Shown here: one piece after another, positions 11,023-23,900 of the stretch
Layout: every line of letters starts with the position of its first letter
Numbering within the stretch: the stretch's first letter is position 1
NCBI RefSeq assembly: GCF_030272615.1
Contig: NC_081414.1
Coordinates: forward strand, 235,122,733 to 235,186,732
Direction of reading: 5' to 3'
Source: Cryptomeria japonica
Lineage: Eukaryota > Streptophyta > Pinopsida > Cupressales > Cupressaceae
DNA length: 64,000 bases
Translations under genes and position numbers: made by a program
The notes under the pieces: model-generated
Told to the model about the DNA's origin: nothing
Database searches by the model: none
What the model saw: the letters and a program-made list of their open reading frames with translations, nothing else

Positions 11023-11042
11023 TGGTGAACCAGACGTGAATC
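11023..11042 (+). other. Primer binding site, matching plant tRNA-Trp
   Basis: TGGTGAACCAGACGTGAATC begins two bases after the LTR. From memory of plant cytosolic tRNA-Trp(CCA), whose 3' end complement reads TGGTGAACCCGACGTG, the site matches at all but one position. The usual initiator Met site is not present. Confidence 0.75.
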
Positions 11043-11118
11043 AAACACCAAAAACATATCATTTTTCTTTTTTTACTAACATGTTTGATTGTTGAAAGTG
11101 CCACACAGGTTGCACTTT

Positions 11119-11349
11119 AGCGCTATTGAACACGTTCTAGCGCTACCGACACTTTTTCTTTTAGCGCTATTGTTCTTGAAATAGCGCTATTGTAAAAGTT
11201 TCAGCGCTTTTGCACCTGTTTTAGTGCTTTGGTAGCTCTTCTAGCGCTATTGGAAAACTTCTAGCGCTTTTGCCTCTCTGTCTCACACCTTCTTTCAGCG
11301 CTTCTGTGTGAAATAGCGCTTTTGTTTAAAACGCAGACTAGCGCTATTG
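11119..11349 (+). repeat. Leader array: 11 AGCGCT motifs at about 20-nt spacing
   Basis: The palindrome AGCGCT starts at 11119, 11139, 11163, 11183, 11203, 11243, 11263, 11297, 11315 and 11340, and the variant AGTGCT at 11223. Most are followed by ATTG or TTTG. Six consecutive units (11163 to 11263) are spaced exactly 20 nt apart; the sequence between them is not conserved. The array begins 77 nt after the primer binding site, in the transcribed leader. A second array lies at 26048-26354 in reverse orientation. Confidence 0.9.
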
Positions 11350-12109
11350 CAACAGTGTTGTCCAAATCGCCTTGTAACCACAAAAATGGAAATTATTAGG
11401 CTTGTGGAAGCCCCCCTTGAACATCGATTTTACTAACATGTTTTTGTTTGTGCAGGTTAAAAACTCACCATAAAAATCACAAATTCGTCCTTTGGTGCTT
11501 AAAAAATTGAAAAAAACCACAAAATTGTATTGCTTTCTAGTTAGGATTCATCTTTATTTTGGTGCTTAAAATCAACACACAAAGTTTATTTTCTTGCATC
11601 AAGCTAAAACTCACAATCCACACTTCAATTTTTGGGCAAGTAAAAAGAACAAACCACTTGCTTTTTATTTTTACAAACGAATTTTACTTCAAGCAAAAAA
11701 CGTGTTTTCTCATTAAGTTGACCAGGATTTTCGAATTCTAGATTACAAAACACATTGCCTTTGAAAGTTAAAAAGAACACCATGGCTGTTGGAGCAACAT
11801 CTCCAAATAGTTAGATCACATTTGCAAATGATGGATTAAAAAGAACAAGTGTTTTACGTGTTTGGCACGCTTGTGCACAAAGTCGGTCGAGTGGTCCTAC
11901 CTCTAACACACACTATCCTCTCCCTTGGCTTTCGTGGTCCTAGGTGCAAGAGAAAAGTGTTAGTAACATTCAAAATTTTATCTTTTTAAGAGAGGCCTGC
12001 CAAGAGACACATCACTCTTGGGAACGACCTTGCGCGGTAAATCCTTTGAGCTGCTATAGAAATCAGGTGAGAGCGAAAGCTATAGCCTTGGGTATAGTTG
12101 TTCCTACAG

Positions 12110-12152
12110 TGTAACTGGCCGAAAGGACAAATGGGCCCCACCACCAGTTACA
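12110..12152 (+). other. Hairpin in the gag leader
   Basis: TGTAACTGG at 12110-12118 and CCAGTTACA at 12144-12152 form a perfect 9-bp stem around a 25-nt loop. GCCTTG (12085) and CAAGGC (12151) could extend or compete with it. The surrounding leader (11850-12450) is less AT-rich than its neighbours and looks like a structured, non-coding region such as a packaging signal; this role is inference. Confidence 0.4.
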
Positions 12153-12705
12153 AGGCTCTTAAGTGAGTCACTGCAGAATGTACTTATGTCCAAAAACATC
12201 GAACGTGACTAAACACCTTTAAGTAGTAGCCCACCCATTCTATTGATTGAGGATATTTGCGATATAATTTAGTGCAAGAGCATAGATGGTTTTGCTCCCA
12301 AGATACTCACCATACATATTGCCTTGAGTAGAAACATAGCTTTTTGAAAAGTCACTTGTGGCTTGATAAAAGTGGTGACTCCCCCATCATAGGGATCATC
12401 TATTTGTTATGCTCACGCAAGACTTAGTATATCACACCCTTACCTGCCACGGCGGGATTCATAAGGTATGTAGTACCAAAGTCGAAGAAATATCAAGATG
12501 TGGGCTAAATTTATCACAACTAGCCATTTGACCTTAGGGATAAAAAGTGTTTGAAGTGTGTTCGTTTTAAAGACTAAGTGCAAATTGAGCTGACTTCAGG
12601 CTTTGGAAATACACCTTAAAATACATCTAAAGGAAGGGTCATATACAAGTCCAAGGATTGGGTTAATCTAGACCCATACTCATTTGTGCTCTTTGAGCAA
12701 CATTC

Positions 12706-13233
12706 TTGTGTTTGTGTGCTTGCTTTGTTTTCTTGTCAAAGAAAAATCAGACAATCACTTCCCAAAAACAAAGTATTCATCCAACCAAACATCTGTCAAA
12801 ACAACCCCAAACATCAAAAACAAAGTGCAAACAAAGGGGCAAAAACTTTATGACCATTCTTCACATCTTGCGAAAGAAGAAATGTCATCAGAATATCAAC
12901 TTGAAAAGAAGACCATTGAGCTCAAAGGCTTTGATCAAAAAGAGGAAATTCTTCTATATCAATCGACAAATCTTTGTCTCCCATAGAGTCTTTCTACATC
13001 GCATGCGTCTATACCTTCAAGGCAAAACAAACGAATTTGATTCCAAATCATTGAACCGTAGAGCTTTTATGCAATATAGAGCTCTAAGTTATCACAAAAA
13101 TCAAGGAGGAAAGATTAATCCCAATTTCTTCCCAAACGTCTGCATCACCTACAACACAGCTCGAGAAATACCTCCAACACCTGAAAGGGAAGAGGTAGAG
13201 TTTGTCCCATTTGTGACACAGAGTTTTTATTGA
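12706..13233 (+). CDS. Possible small ORF upstream of gag
   Basis: A 175-codon frame with Lys-, Ser- and Gln-rich sequence lies in the gag leader. An overlapping 100-codon frame (12684-12986) competes with it. No domain is recognisable. Some Tat-group elements (Ogre) carry an extra ORF upstream of gag, which is the only reason to list it; it may be chance. Confidence 0.2.
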   Translation: MCLCACFVFLSKKNQTITSQKQSIHPTKHLSKQPQTSKTKCKQRGKNFMTILHILRKKKCHQNINLKRRPLSSKALIKKRKFFYINRQIFVSHRVFLHRMRLYLQGKTNEFDSKSLNRRAFMQYRALSYHKNQGGKINPNFFPNVCITYNTAREIPPTPEREEVEFVPFVTQSFY

Positions 13234-13679
13234 AGTTGAAAACATTTTCATCCATCATCTCACTCATACATCATTTCATCATCAATCCATCCCAACTCTC
13301 AGAACATTAAGAGGTTATTGTTCCAAGTTCTCTTTTAGATATTGCTTGAAATCAAACACTTCACATCACTTTTTAGATTGTTTCTACATCTAGGATAAGC
13401 TCATCCTAAGAAACACATCTACACAGGTTAAAACTAGTTCATGAGTGAATCTTCTCATTACTAGGTAGTTCAATCTGTAACACATCTCAGATTTCTCTAC
13501 ACCTTATCACATCAAAATCTTCTCAAACAAACAAGCAATTCAAAGAAGGAATTTCGGTTACATCCACCTTAAAAGTGCTAGAGATCCACGTGCAACACAA
13601 TCCACTAATCATCAATTTCTCATTTCATCACAAACTCATCATCATTTTCACTCAATTTCAACAAAAACTCATAAACAAC

Positions 13680-16600
13680 ATGGCCCAAACCCGATCACAG
13701 TCCAGGCAATGAGAAATAGAAAGGGAAGAAGAAGAAGAAGAGGAAAATCTCCATGAATTTCAAGAAGCACTTGGAGGAAATGCAGATGACGAAAACCCAA
13801 GTACTCCCACTCCTGCAACAATAGAAAGGGCTCAGCATAACCCTCTCTTTAACAGGCTTTTTGACGAAATACTCAGGAGCAATGCGGATGCTCACTTCTT
13901 AATACTCGCTCGAGAAGGAGCAAAACTCCCCTCTGACTTTGATCTTGCCCAATTAAGACAAGCATCAAAAAGACAAAGTCGCCATGAAGAGGAAAGAGGT
14001 AGAGATCCCATCAGATATAACATTCCTCGAGGTAACCCACCACCTCCTCCTCCAAATGAAATGGAGATGTTGCAGCAACAAGTCGAGACTCTTGCCCAAC
14101 AGCTTCATAGTGGTGTCAAGACTAACCAATTCTCCCTCAATGACATCTGTCCCTATCCTTTTGATAGGCATCTTTATATGCCACCCTTTCCCCGAGGATT
14201 CGAAACACCCAAATTTGAAAAATATAGAGGAAAGGGGGATCCCCGCGATCATGTCCGCGAATTTCATTCCGCTTGTCTTGAAGTGGCATATGAAGACACA
14301 TACCTAATGCGCCTTTTTCCCCAAAGCTTGGGAGGAACAACCACATCATGGTTTTCCCAACTACCGGGTGGCATTAGAACATTTGAGGAACTCATCCAGA
14401 AGTTCCTAGCTCATTACTCTCATAACATTGAACGCGACATCACCATGGCTGATCTGTACAACACCAAACAAAAACCAGGTGAACAATTCTCAGTATTCCT
14501 GCAACGATGGCGTCAAATGTCTAGCAGACGTTCTCTTCAGTTACCTAAACGAGAACTAGTGGAAATATTCATTTCCAACTTAAACGAAGAAATGGAATTT
14601 CACCTGGATGTCAAAGACACAGACTCTTTTAATGATATGATCACCAAGGGTTTGAAATGTGAAAGGGCACTCATCAAAAAAGGACTCATCAAAATCTTTA
14701 ATGAACCAAAAGATGGTCCTCGTCCACGCTTCAATAGCGATAAACCAAACTTCTGGAATAAAAACAAGAATATTGTCAATGATGGGGTTGTGGATGCCCG
14801 GACTATCCCAAACGCACAGCCTGTGGTTCGGTTTGCAGGACAAAATCCTCCACCTCAGAATACCACAAATGTTTCTTCCAATCAAGGTCGCATCACATCT
14901 CATGATGAACCAAGACCTCGTCAGCAAAAACAAAAACGCACATACACTCCCTTAGGGGAACCCATTGAAACAGTATTACGACAACTCATTTCTCAAAATT
15001 TGGTCACTCTACCTAAACTATCAAACTATGAGCCTCAGGTCAAACCGGCATGGTGGAGAGATACTGAACACTGTGAATTCCATCAAGGAAGAGGACACAA
15101 GACAAGTAATTGTCACCGATTGAAAGATCTCATTCAGGATCTTATTGATCGAGGAGAAATTAAAATTGAAGGACATGACCCAAAAACAACAAATAATGAT
15201 CATCTGATGTTCAAAAATCCACTTCCATCACAAGATCAAAGGGGTCCTTCCACTTCCAGGCGAGGCCCTGATACCACAGATTATACGCAGGCTGCGTATA
15301 ATTACACTGTAAATCATCTATATGAGGCCAGTGAACAAGTTGCAACCATAACCTTCAAAAATCCCAACTCAAATTGCAATGTTGTTATGCATCGCGGCAA
15401 AGTTACCATCAAGGCAGCTCCACAAGGCACCACCTCCATCCCAAAGCAGTATAACCTTGTGGAACAATTAGACAAAACCCCTGCGCTTATATCCATTTTA
15501 GAGCTTTTGCGCCTATCGCCCTCTCATAAAACTATCTTGGATCAAGCACTCCAAGAGGTGTCAGTCCCTGCAAATCTGAATACAGACCAATTTCAAGCCA
15601 TGGTTGGAAGTCTCAAGTCATCACCTTGTCTCACTTTTTCCGAAAGTGACAACTCTTCCTTCCAACAACCTCACAACGCCTCACTCCACATCGAAGGATT
15701 TATTAACCAGCATAGGATCAAGCGAGTCTTGATCGATAATGGAGCAGGCCTAAATATTTGTACACTACAGTTGGTCACAGCATTGGGATATGCGGTAGAA
15801 TCAGTGGATCCTCGTCAGAAGATCACAATCAAAGCCTATGACGATGCGGAACGTTCATCCAAAGGAGCTATGGTACTACCAATTCGAGTGGGCTCTATGG
15901 TAAAGCACATCATCTGTCAGGTTCTGGACCTTCCTCTGCCATACAATCTATTGTTAGGGAGACCTTGGATACATGCCATGCAAGTCGTTCCCACTACCTA
16001 CCATCAATGTATCAAGTTCCCACATAATGGTGTAGAGATCACAATCCTGGGCGATGCAAATCCCTTTTCATATTGCCATAATATCAGCCATCAACCAAAG
16101 ATAACCATTCCTAATAATAGAGAAGCCATTTCTTCCACATCATATATCAGTCCCGCCTCTCTTGCCCGTTCAAACACCACTATGCCCAAGCAAGAAAAGC
16201 TTAAGATGAAGATCGTAGAGGAAGGTCCTGGGGAATACAACTTGAGTCAACTCTTTTGTGTGGGACAAATGCCCACTTCTCCTAGAACGCATGGTAAACC
16301 ACAGCAGGTACTCCCGCAACCACTAAACATGCCAGCATGTGCTTTGATGCCTTTCGTTCTTGGAAAGAGTCAAGAGGATGAAACACAAGATGAGGACCTG
16401 GCGGAATGGATCTATAAAGATCCCATCACCACTGATATACGACGAGTTACACTTCCTACGGACCAGTATGGCAAAGGTCTCCTCATTATGCAAAGAATGG
16501 GGTATGATGGTCAGAGTGCTTTGGGATATTGCAAACAAGGACGACATGAACCTCTACTACCAGAATTCAAACCCAAAGGTAATACAGGCCTAGGCTTTGA

Positions 16601-17768
16601 AAAAGAGATCTTTCCTAAACTCAAGTTCAAAGGAAAACCCAGCAAACCATTTTGTCCACCTACTGCAAAGCGGACACCTTTCATAATCAAAGCACCCTCA
16701 AGCACCATCCCAACTGCCCCACTGAGGCTCCAAACCCCAACACTGCCATCACCAATGCCACTCATCCCACCAAACGAACCAGTAATCCCATCAGCAACAC
16801 CATTAGTAGGAGCAATTATACCACAACCCGCAGCAGCATCTATGACACCAGTAGTTCTAGCAGAAGCCACTGAGTCAATATTACCGATACTCCCTATAGT
16901 AGATCCTTTAATCCCCACCAACCGCCCTGCAGCACCGATCATTACAAAGGTACATCAACCAATCACACCTGCAGTATTTAACTCAAAGGACATCCCAGTA
17001 TGGTATAGTAACCGGATGCTGGAAAGTGATTCAGAGACCGACTCACATGAATGGGAATTTGATTCAGTACAGCTTAATACTTCAGATGAGGAAGATGCAC
17101 CACTACCTCCACCATGCAAAGACATCCCTATTTATGGAGAAGTACAGATAAAGACCACTTGGGTTCCTGAACTGGAAACATCTTCCACAGACCCTACGTC
17201 TCATCCTATGCCTGATTCTGACAGGGAGAGTACCATTAACGACCTTCACCATAACGTCTTAACCCTCACTGATACATCTAACGCACTTAACCTAATCAAT
17301 GAAGTAATGCCCATTATCCACCCTGAACTCATCGAATGGAACCAACCAAATCCCCCATGTCTTGACTTCTTCCAAAACGATGAGGCCATCATTGACTTTT
17401 TGGAATTAAGGGATAACCTACCAAGCGGGGATCACAAAGCTGGATTCGCCATAGAACTTAATAGCGCAGCATACTTCGGGGCGGATGCCAAACCTTTCAG
17501 CTGCAAAAATATAACACTAAAACATGGATCTTCCAGTGAAAACCACACTGTGGCACTGTTTGATCCAACAAAAGTAAAAAGAAAGAGTGTATCCAATGGT
17601 GAAAACCTCTCTGAGGCGCCTGAGGATGAAGGGTTTGACATTCTCCTTGATAGTACACAACAAGAACGATCCATGATTCTCATAGAGGAAACCAAAGAGT
17701 ACAATGTGGGGACTCTTGAAAATCCACATATCATACATCTGTCATCTCTTCTCACTCAAAAGGAATAG
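13680..17768 (+). pseudogene. Gag-protease-G-patch part of the element 2 polyprotein
   Basis: The natural start is the ATG at 13680; a TGA at codon 11 (13710-13712) breaks it, and the next in-frame ATG is 14061. A Glu-rich N-terminus is followed by a Retrotrans_gag domain at about residues 170-340, a zinc-knuckle variant C-x2-H-x4-H-x4-C at 465-478, and a retropepsin with active site IDNGAG (Asp 686) and LLGRPW near 758. A G-patch at about 930-975 follows, with GLLIMQRMGY and GLGF, then a Pro-rich spacer (about 1000-1095) and a long acidic linker. The frame ends at a TAG at 17766-17768 but continues in the same frame into RT, so Gag and Pol were one polyprotein. Gag forms the particle, and the protease cleaves the polyprotein. 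The G-patch may bind RNA or an RNA helicase, as it does after the protease in betaretroviruses. Confidence 0.9.
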
Positions 17769-20012
17769 CCTAAATTTATAGAGTTCTTCCAGAAGCGTCA
17801 GATCAACTTTGCATGGTCATATGCAGACATGCCTGGGCTTGATCTTGATTTAGTCATGCATCACCTTACTGTAGCAGAAGGGGCCAAACCTGTCAAGCAG
17901 AAGCTTCATAAGATACATCCCCAGATTGTCGTGCTAGTCAAAACAGAACTCAAGAAACCCCTAGACGTTGGTTTCATTAGACCAATTGATTATGCAGAAT
18001 GGATCTCCAACATTGTGCCTGTCAGCAAGCCAAAAGGGGGCATCCGCATTTGTACCGACTTCAGAGATCTAAATAAGGCATGTCCTAAGGATGACTTCCC
18101 CCTACCAAATATCGACGTCATAGTGGATCTGACAGCGGGACATGCCATGCTCTCACTTATGGATGGTTTTTCAGGATACAACCAGATAAAGATCGCACCA
18201 GAAGATCAACATAAGATAGCCTTCACATGTCCATGGGGCACATATTGCTGGAATGTAATGCCCTTCGGTCTAAAGAATGCAGGAGCAACCTATCAAAGAG
18301 CAATGACCACCATCTTCCATGACATGATGCATACCATAATGGAAGATTATGTGGATGACTTACTACCAAAATCACTCACCAGAGAAGGTCATCTCCACAT
18401 CTTAGATAAAATCTTTAATAGACTGGAACAATACCGTGTTCGCCTCAACCCAAAGAAATGTGTCTTTGGAGTAACCTTCGGGAAACTTCTAGGATACATT
18501 GTCTCAAGCAAAGGTATTGAGGTCACTCCAGCAAAGGTTAAGGCAATCATGGACATGCCACCTCCAAAGAATATCAGTCAGCTAAGGACATTACAAGGGC
18601 GACTTCAATCCATCCGAAGATTCATTGCACAATTGGCGGATAAGTGTCACCCATTTACACATCTGCTACACAAGAACATCCACTTTCAGTGGGATGCCCG
18701 ATGCCAGCAAGCATTTCAGATGCTTAAAGACTATCTCATGAATCCACCATTGTTGATGCCACCCGATCCAAGTAGACCGTTGCTACTCTATATCTCAGCA
18801 ACAAGTACAGCATTGGGTGTACTACTGGCACAACATAATGCAGAAGAAAAAGAGTGTGTTGTTTACTATATCTCTCGCACACTGGTGGGCTATGAACTCA
18901 ATTACACACCTATCGAGCGAGCTTGCCTAGCAGTAATCTTAGCAGCCACAAAATTGAGGCACTATCTATTGACACACAAGGTACAACTCATTGCAAAGAT
19001 TGATCCACTCAAGTATTTACTCAGCAAAGCAGCATTAACAGGTCGCTTGGCCAAATGGGTGATGATTCTAAGTGAATTTAACATTGAGTATGTGGACCGA
19101 AAAGCTATCAAAGGGCAGGTTATCGCAGATCAGTTGGCCAATGCACCACTCATGGGCGATCATCCTCTCATTTCCAATTTTCCCGATGAAGAGATATTCA
19201 CGATCACAACAGCACAACCATGGAAACTATACTTTGATGGCTCGTACACTAGGCATGGCTCGGGGGCAGGCATTCTATTTATCACACTCCAAGGTGATAG
19301 AATCCCAAAGTCTTATAGGCTCATATTTCCATGCACAAACAACATAGCAGAATATGAGGCCTTGATCACAGGACTCAGGCTAGCCGTACAATGGAAATTA
19401 CAAGAACTACAAGTATATGGCGACTCCCAACTGGTCATTCGACAAGCAACTGATGAATATCAAACAAAGGATGATAAACTCATGCCATATAAGCAAATGG
19501 TGGACAATCTAAAGACATCATTTACTACTATCACTTTTGAGCAGATACCAAGAGATCAAAATCGAGCTGCTGATGCTATGGCTACCATCGCATCTCTCCT
19601 AGATCTTCCGCAAAATTCAACACGCTACGAGTTCTTGGTAGAACAGCTTTGGATCCCCGCTTATGATATCCCTGAAACCGAGATGATATGTTGCCTTGTC
19701 GGTTCTGAACCCCCATGGTATGGTGAGTTCTACACCTATCTCCGCGATCATACCCTTCCTCCCAACCAATCGAATAACCAACGAAAAACCTTCATTCGCC
19801 AAACTGCTCGATATACCATTATTGCCAAAACCCTATACCGACATGGTCTTGATGGTACTCTCCTTCGATGTCTGGAACAAGATGAGATCACAAAGGCTTT
19901 GGAAGAGGTACATGAAGGAATTTGCGGGACTCATTCAAGTGGTCCGTCACTAGCCAAGAAACTCCTATGCAATGGATACTATTGGCCATCTATGGAAAAG
20001 GATTCCTACTAA
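17769..20012 (+). pseudogene. RT, degenerate RNase H and second RNase H of element 2
   Basis: The frame is the same as that of gag and carries the lead-in FAWSYADMPGLD, then a full RT with FRDLNKACPKDDFPLP, MPFGLKNAGATYQRAM and an intact YVDD at residues 1557-1560. The Ty3 RNase H follows (from about 1700); its first catalytic Asp is missing (LLYISATS), while the Glu in PIERACLA remains. The archaeal-type RNase H comes next with Asp 1853 (FDGS), Glu 1891 (AEYEAL), Asp 1915 (GDSQLV) and Asp 1965 (RAADAMA), all four catalytic residues intact. The segment ends in the integrase zinc domain (VHEGICGTH) at a TAA at 20010-20012. This is the classic Tat order. The first ATG in this segment is 17829. 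Confidence 0.92.
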
Positions 20013-20972
20013 TTTGTCAGGAAGTGCAAGAAATGTCAAGTTCATGGTGACCTGATACATGCACCAGCCCAGAAACTACAACCAATCACGACACCATGGC
20101 CTTTTTGTCAATGGGGTCTTGACCTTGTGGGTAAAATCCATCCATCTTCATCCAATGGCCATAAGTTCATTATCACCGCCACCGAATATTTCACCAAGTG
20201 GATCGAAGTTGTTCCACTTACCCAAGTCACCGGCAAGAAGATCGCCTCATTCATCCTCAACTACATCATCTGCCGGTATGGTGTGCCCATGTCCATCATC
20301 ACAGATAACGGTCTTCCTTTCAAAAATCAAGATGTCAGCGAACTTTGTGAGAAATTTCACATCCAACACCGCTTTTCCACTCCCTATTACCCACAAGGTA
20401 ATGGTCAGGCTGAAGCATCAAATAAGAACATATTAAGAATCCTCAAGAAGACAGTCAATGATGCCAGTCGTGATTGGCACGTTCAATTGAATCCCGCACT
20501 ATGGGCATATCGAACTAGCATACGAACCCCTACAGGTGCGACTCCTTATTCATTGGTCTATGGGGCAGAAGCTATCTTGCCTATTGAGGTCGAGATACCA
20601 TCATTATGGGTTTCCTTGCATAATCTGATAGATGATGACGCTTACAGAGTATCCCATCTTCAGGACTTAGAGTTACTTGAAGAGAAGCGATAAACTGCCT
20701 ACAATCATCTCAAAGCCTATCAACAGCGCATGAGCAGAAGCTACAATCACCGAGTTAGACCTCGTACATTTGAGGTAGGTGATCTTGTTCTATGAGAGAA
20801 TCCTCGCAATCAACCAAACAGAGAACATCAGGGCAAGTTTGAATCAAACTGACTAGGCCCATATGTTGTCACTGCTGTATTCGGGTCTGGGGCATATCAG
20901 TTGGCTACATCAGAAGGAGAACTGCTTGCAGATCCAATCAACAGCATGCACCTAAAACGATTTTATACCTAA
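20013..20972 (+). pseudogene. Integrase of element 2
   Basis: The frame continues past the TAA at 20010 with CKKCQ, completing the HHCC zinc domain. The core has WGLDLVGKIH (first Asp), IITDNG (second Asp) and GNGQAEASNKN (Glu), so the D-D-E triad is intact. A TAA at 20691-20693 and TGAs at 20793-20795 and 20850-20852 break the C-terminal domain, in which FEVGDLV and LGPYVV can be read. The natural end is the TAA at 20970-20972, after HLKRFY. The intact stretch 20127-20693 is 188 codons. All these stops are in one frame, with no indel seen. Confidence 0.9.
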
Positions 20973-23900
20973 GTTGTACAGAGCATCAGGCTCCCCTGCA
21001 TACCAGAAAATACCAAAAACATTCAGAAAAATGTCCTGAAGAAAATACAAAAACATTCAAAAAAAGTAAAGAAAAATCATGCATCCAAATGGTGAACAAC
21101 CACTCCGGTGGCACCTTGGGTAAGTGCGATGGTGAAAACCTGGCAAACAGGCGCCACTCGTAAAGGCTATGGCTCCATTGTCTTTCAGACTTGTTGTGAT
21201 CACATCTACTTCATACATATATCCATCCATCCACAACCATGGCTTGTTATTTATCTGCAATTGTGAAAGTACTGCATGCATCTTGCATCCCGCTTTTTCA
21301 TAGTCATGTCTAAAACTGGGGGCAATGCCTTTAACCTGTTGATGGAAGTGGATTCTACATTGTTTTATGATTCATTAAGTTCTTCATTCAAGCAATCATC
21401 AAAATACCAAAAACATTCAAAAATGACATACAAAATCCAAAAACATTCAAAACAATACAAAATTCAAAAACATCAGAAAACATCAAAAATCCAACAAAAA
21501 CATGGCAACACCTTGTACATACTCATGCATGCAGATACCAAAACAAACATTGTCATAATACTCACACGATGACCATTTACCAATCAAACCACACAATCAA
21601 CATCAACACTCAAAAATTGTCTTCAACAAGGATGCATCCTTCCTTACCAAAACAAAGACAAAAGTGGCGTTGTCTTTGACAAGAAAATTATGTTTAGCTA
21701 TCAAATGCTTGGTTGATTTGTGAGGATAATCATTTGTTTATCTGTATCGGGATCTTTCAGCATTGTTTTGTATCGTTTGTGCATTATTTCCGATGAAGTT
21801 CTGGGGCATGTACTAATGGTGTCTACGTGGGAAGTTCACCAAGCTACGTGATCTTATGCAAAATGCAGTCATAGATCACTACGGCTTGCTGACTACAGCG
21901 TATACCTCGACCATATGAGCATGAACCATTACCAAGGATCCTTATTCTTTATTCTTTGTGTATATACTGTTTGTTTGCAGGTACAATGCTCTTCCTTTGG
22001 TTCCTCCTACCTCATCCAAACTAAATAAAGGTTTTTTATCTCTTAGTACGGTATGCACTTGTCTCAGGATATGATCAGCCTAAGATCAAGGAGGACGATC
22101 CAAGTCATGCATGAATAGAGCTAATCCTTGTCTATTCCGCAAGCAATACTCTGGTCGACTTGACCCTTATATCAAGTCATTTGTATTAACTTGCTATATA
22201 AAATCCATGTAAGGAATACTCAGGTCATCTTGAATCATTATGTCAAGATGCTTGTATTCTCTTCCAACATTTTAAAGCTCAATGATGAAAATAGAGCACT
22301 ATGGATCATCATTTCATCTCATATGTTTATATATTGCATTCCATTGCATATCACCCATCCGTTCACTCATTCATATGTAGGTTTTATATGCAAAACTGTG
22401 AAAGTTAAGCTGGTCTTGGATACAATCATGATCGAGTACCTGATACATCACCAATGCATCATGCAAAGTCTTACAAACCTTGCATTCCTCATGATCATAT
22501 CATCCTCACATTTAGTTGCATCTTGCATTAAACATTTAGCTGCATCTTGCATTAAACATTTAGTTGCATCTTGCATTAAACATTCACGTCATTTTAACTT
22601 AATATTGCATATAGTTCATTTTTGACATTAGTTTTCATTAAATCATTTGCATCATTGCATCAATCATAAATAATTAGATTCATTCGTAGGATTAAATTGT
22701 CTTTGATTGTTTTAAATCATTTATTAGGCATTCATTTAGTGTCAATTATCCATTATCATCTTATCATCTTTTATCATTTATTATGGTATACATTCATTTA
22801 TCCATTTAGTGAAAAAAGTGCATTCGTTCATCCATTCCCTAAGTATCTTATTATGCTTATTTTTAGGATTCATTCGCATTACATTCATTATCATCTTTTT
22901 TTAATTGCATTACGGTGCAGTTATTAGAATCCCATTATCATTTTTTTACTTAAAACATATTTAAGTATTTAGAATCATAAATCCATTTCATTTCAAAACA
23001 TTGGTTCATAACATTTTAGATCCATTACACATATGCATTCATTTAACACATTATCATATAAACATTTGTACTTTACATTTTGTTTATCCATATTGCATTC
23101 ATTTAACACATTATCATATAAACATTTGTACTTTACATTTTGTTTATCCATATTGCATTCATTTAACACATTATCATATAAACATTTGTACTTTACATTT
23201 TGTTTATCCATATTGCATTCATTTAACACATTATCATATAAACATTTGTACTTTACATTTTGTTTATCCATATTGCATTCATTTAACACATTATCATATA
23301 AACATTTGTACTTTACATTTTGTTTATCCATCTTACATTCATCTAAAAACATCTAGATGCATAACATCATTCATTCGACCATTGCATTAACACCATCACA
23401 TAAATCATCTCATCATTATATTGCAATAGGAGACACCAAAAAAATCCTGTTCATAAATCATCATAAGCATACATCATCATCATGACATTACATACGTAAA
23501 AGCATTTGCATCCAAAATCAAACAAATCATACATATATAAACCTGCATTCATATGTCAGTATCATCATCAAAAACATGCATATAAGGAACATCTCATCAA
23601 TACATACATACATATCCATCTAAGCAATAAACTCATCATCCTGCATAAACATCCATACATAATCAAATGCATATCATCAAAAAATGGGATCTCCTCATAT
23701 ATATCATCTCATATATCAGAGTACAATGAAGTCTACAAAATCGGCTACCAAGAGCCATCCAAGATACAGTCCAAATAAACAAATGATACAATACATACAT
23801 CCATGCATGAATGCTCTCTCAAATGCCGCTCTAGCCAGATGCTGTCCCAACACCTCCACCTGCTCCACCACTGGTGCCTGCACCACCTGATCCATCTCTC

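Noticed and set aside
11119-11349. Regularly spaced repeat that could look like a CRISPR array
   Set aside because: The repeated part is only 6-10 nt, the context is a plant retrotransposon leader, and there are no cas genes.
22993-23390. Long ORFs on both strands over the 60-bp array
   Set aside because: They result from a repeat length divisible by three without stops; no protein family is recognisable.
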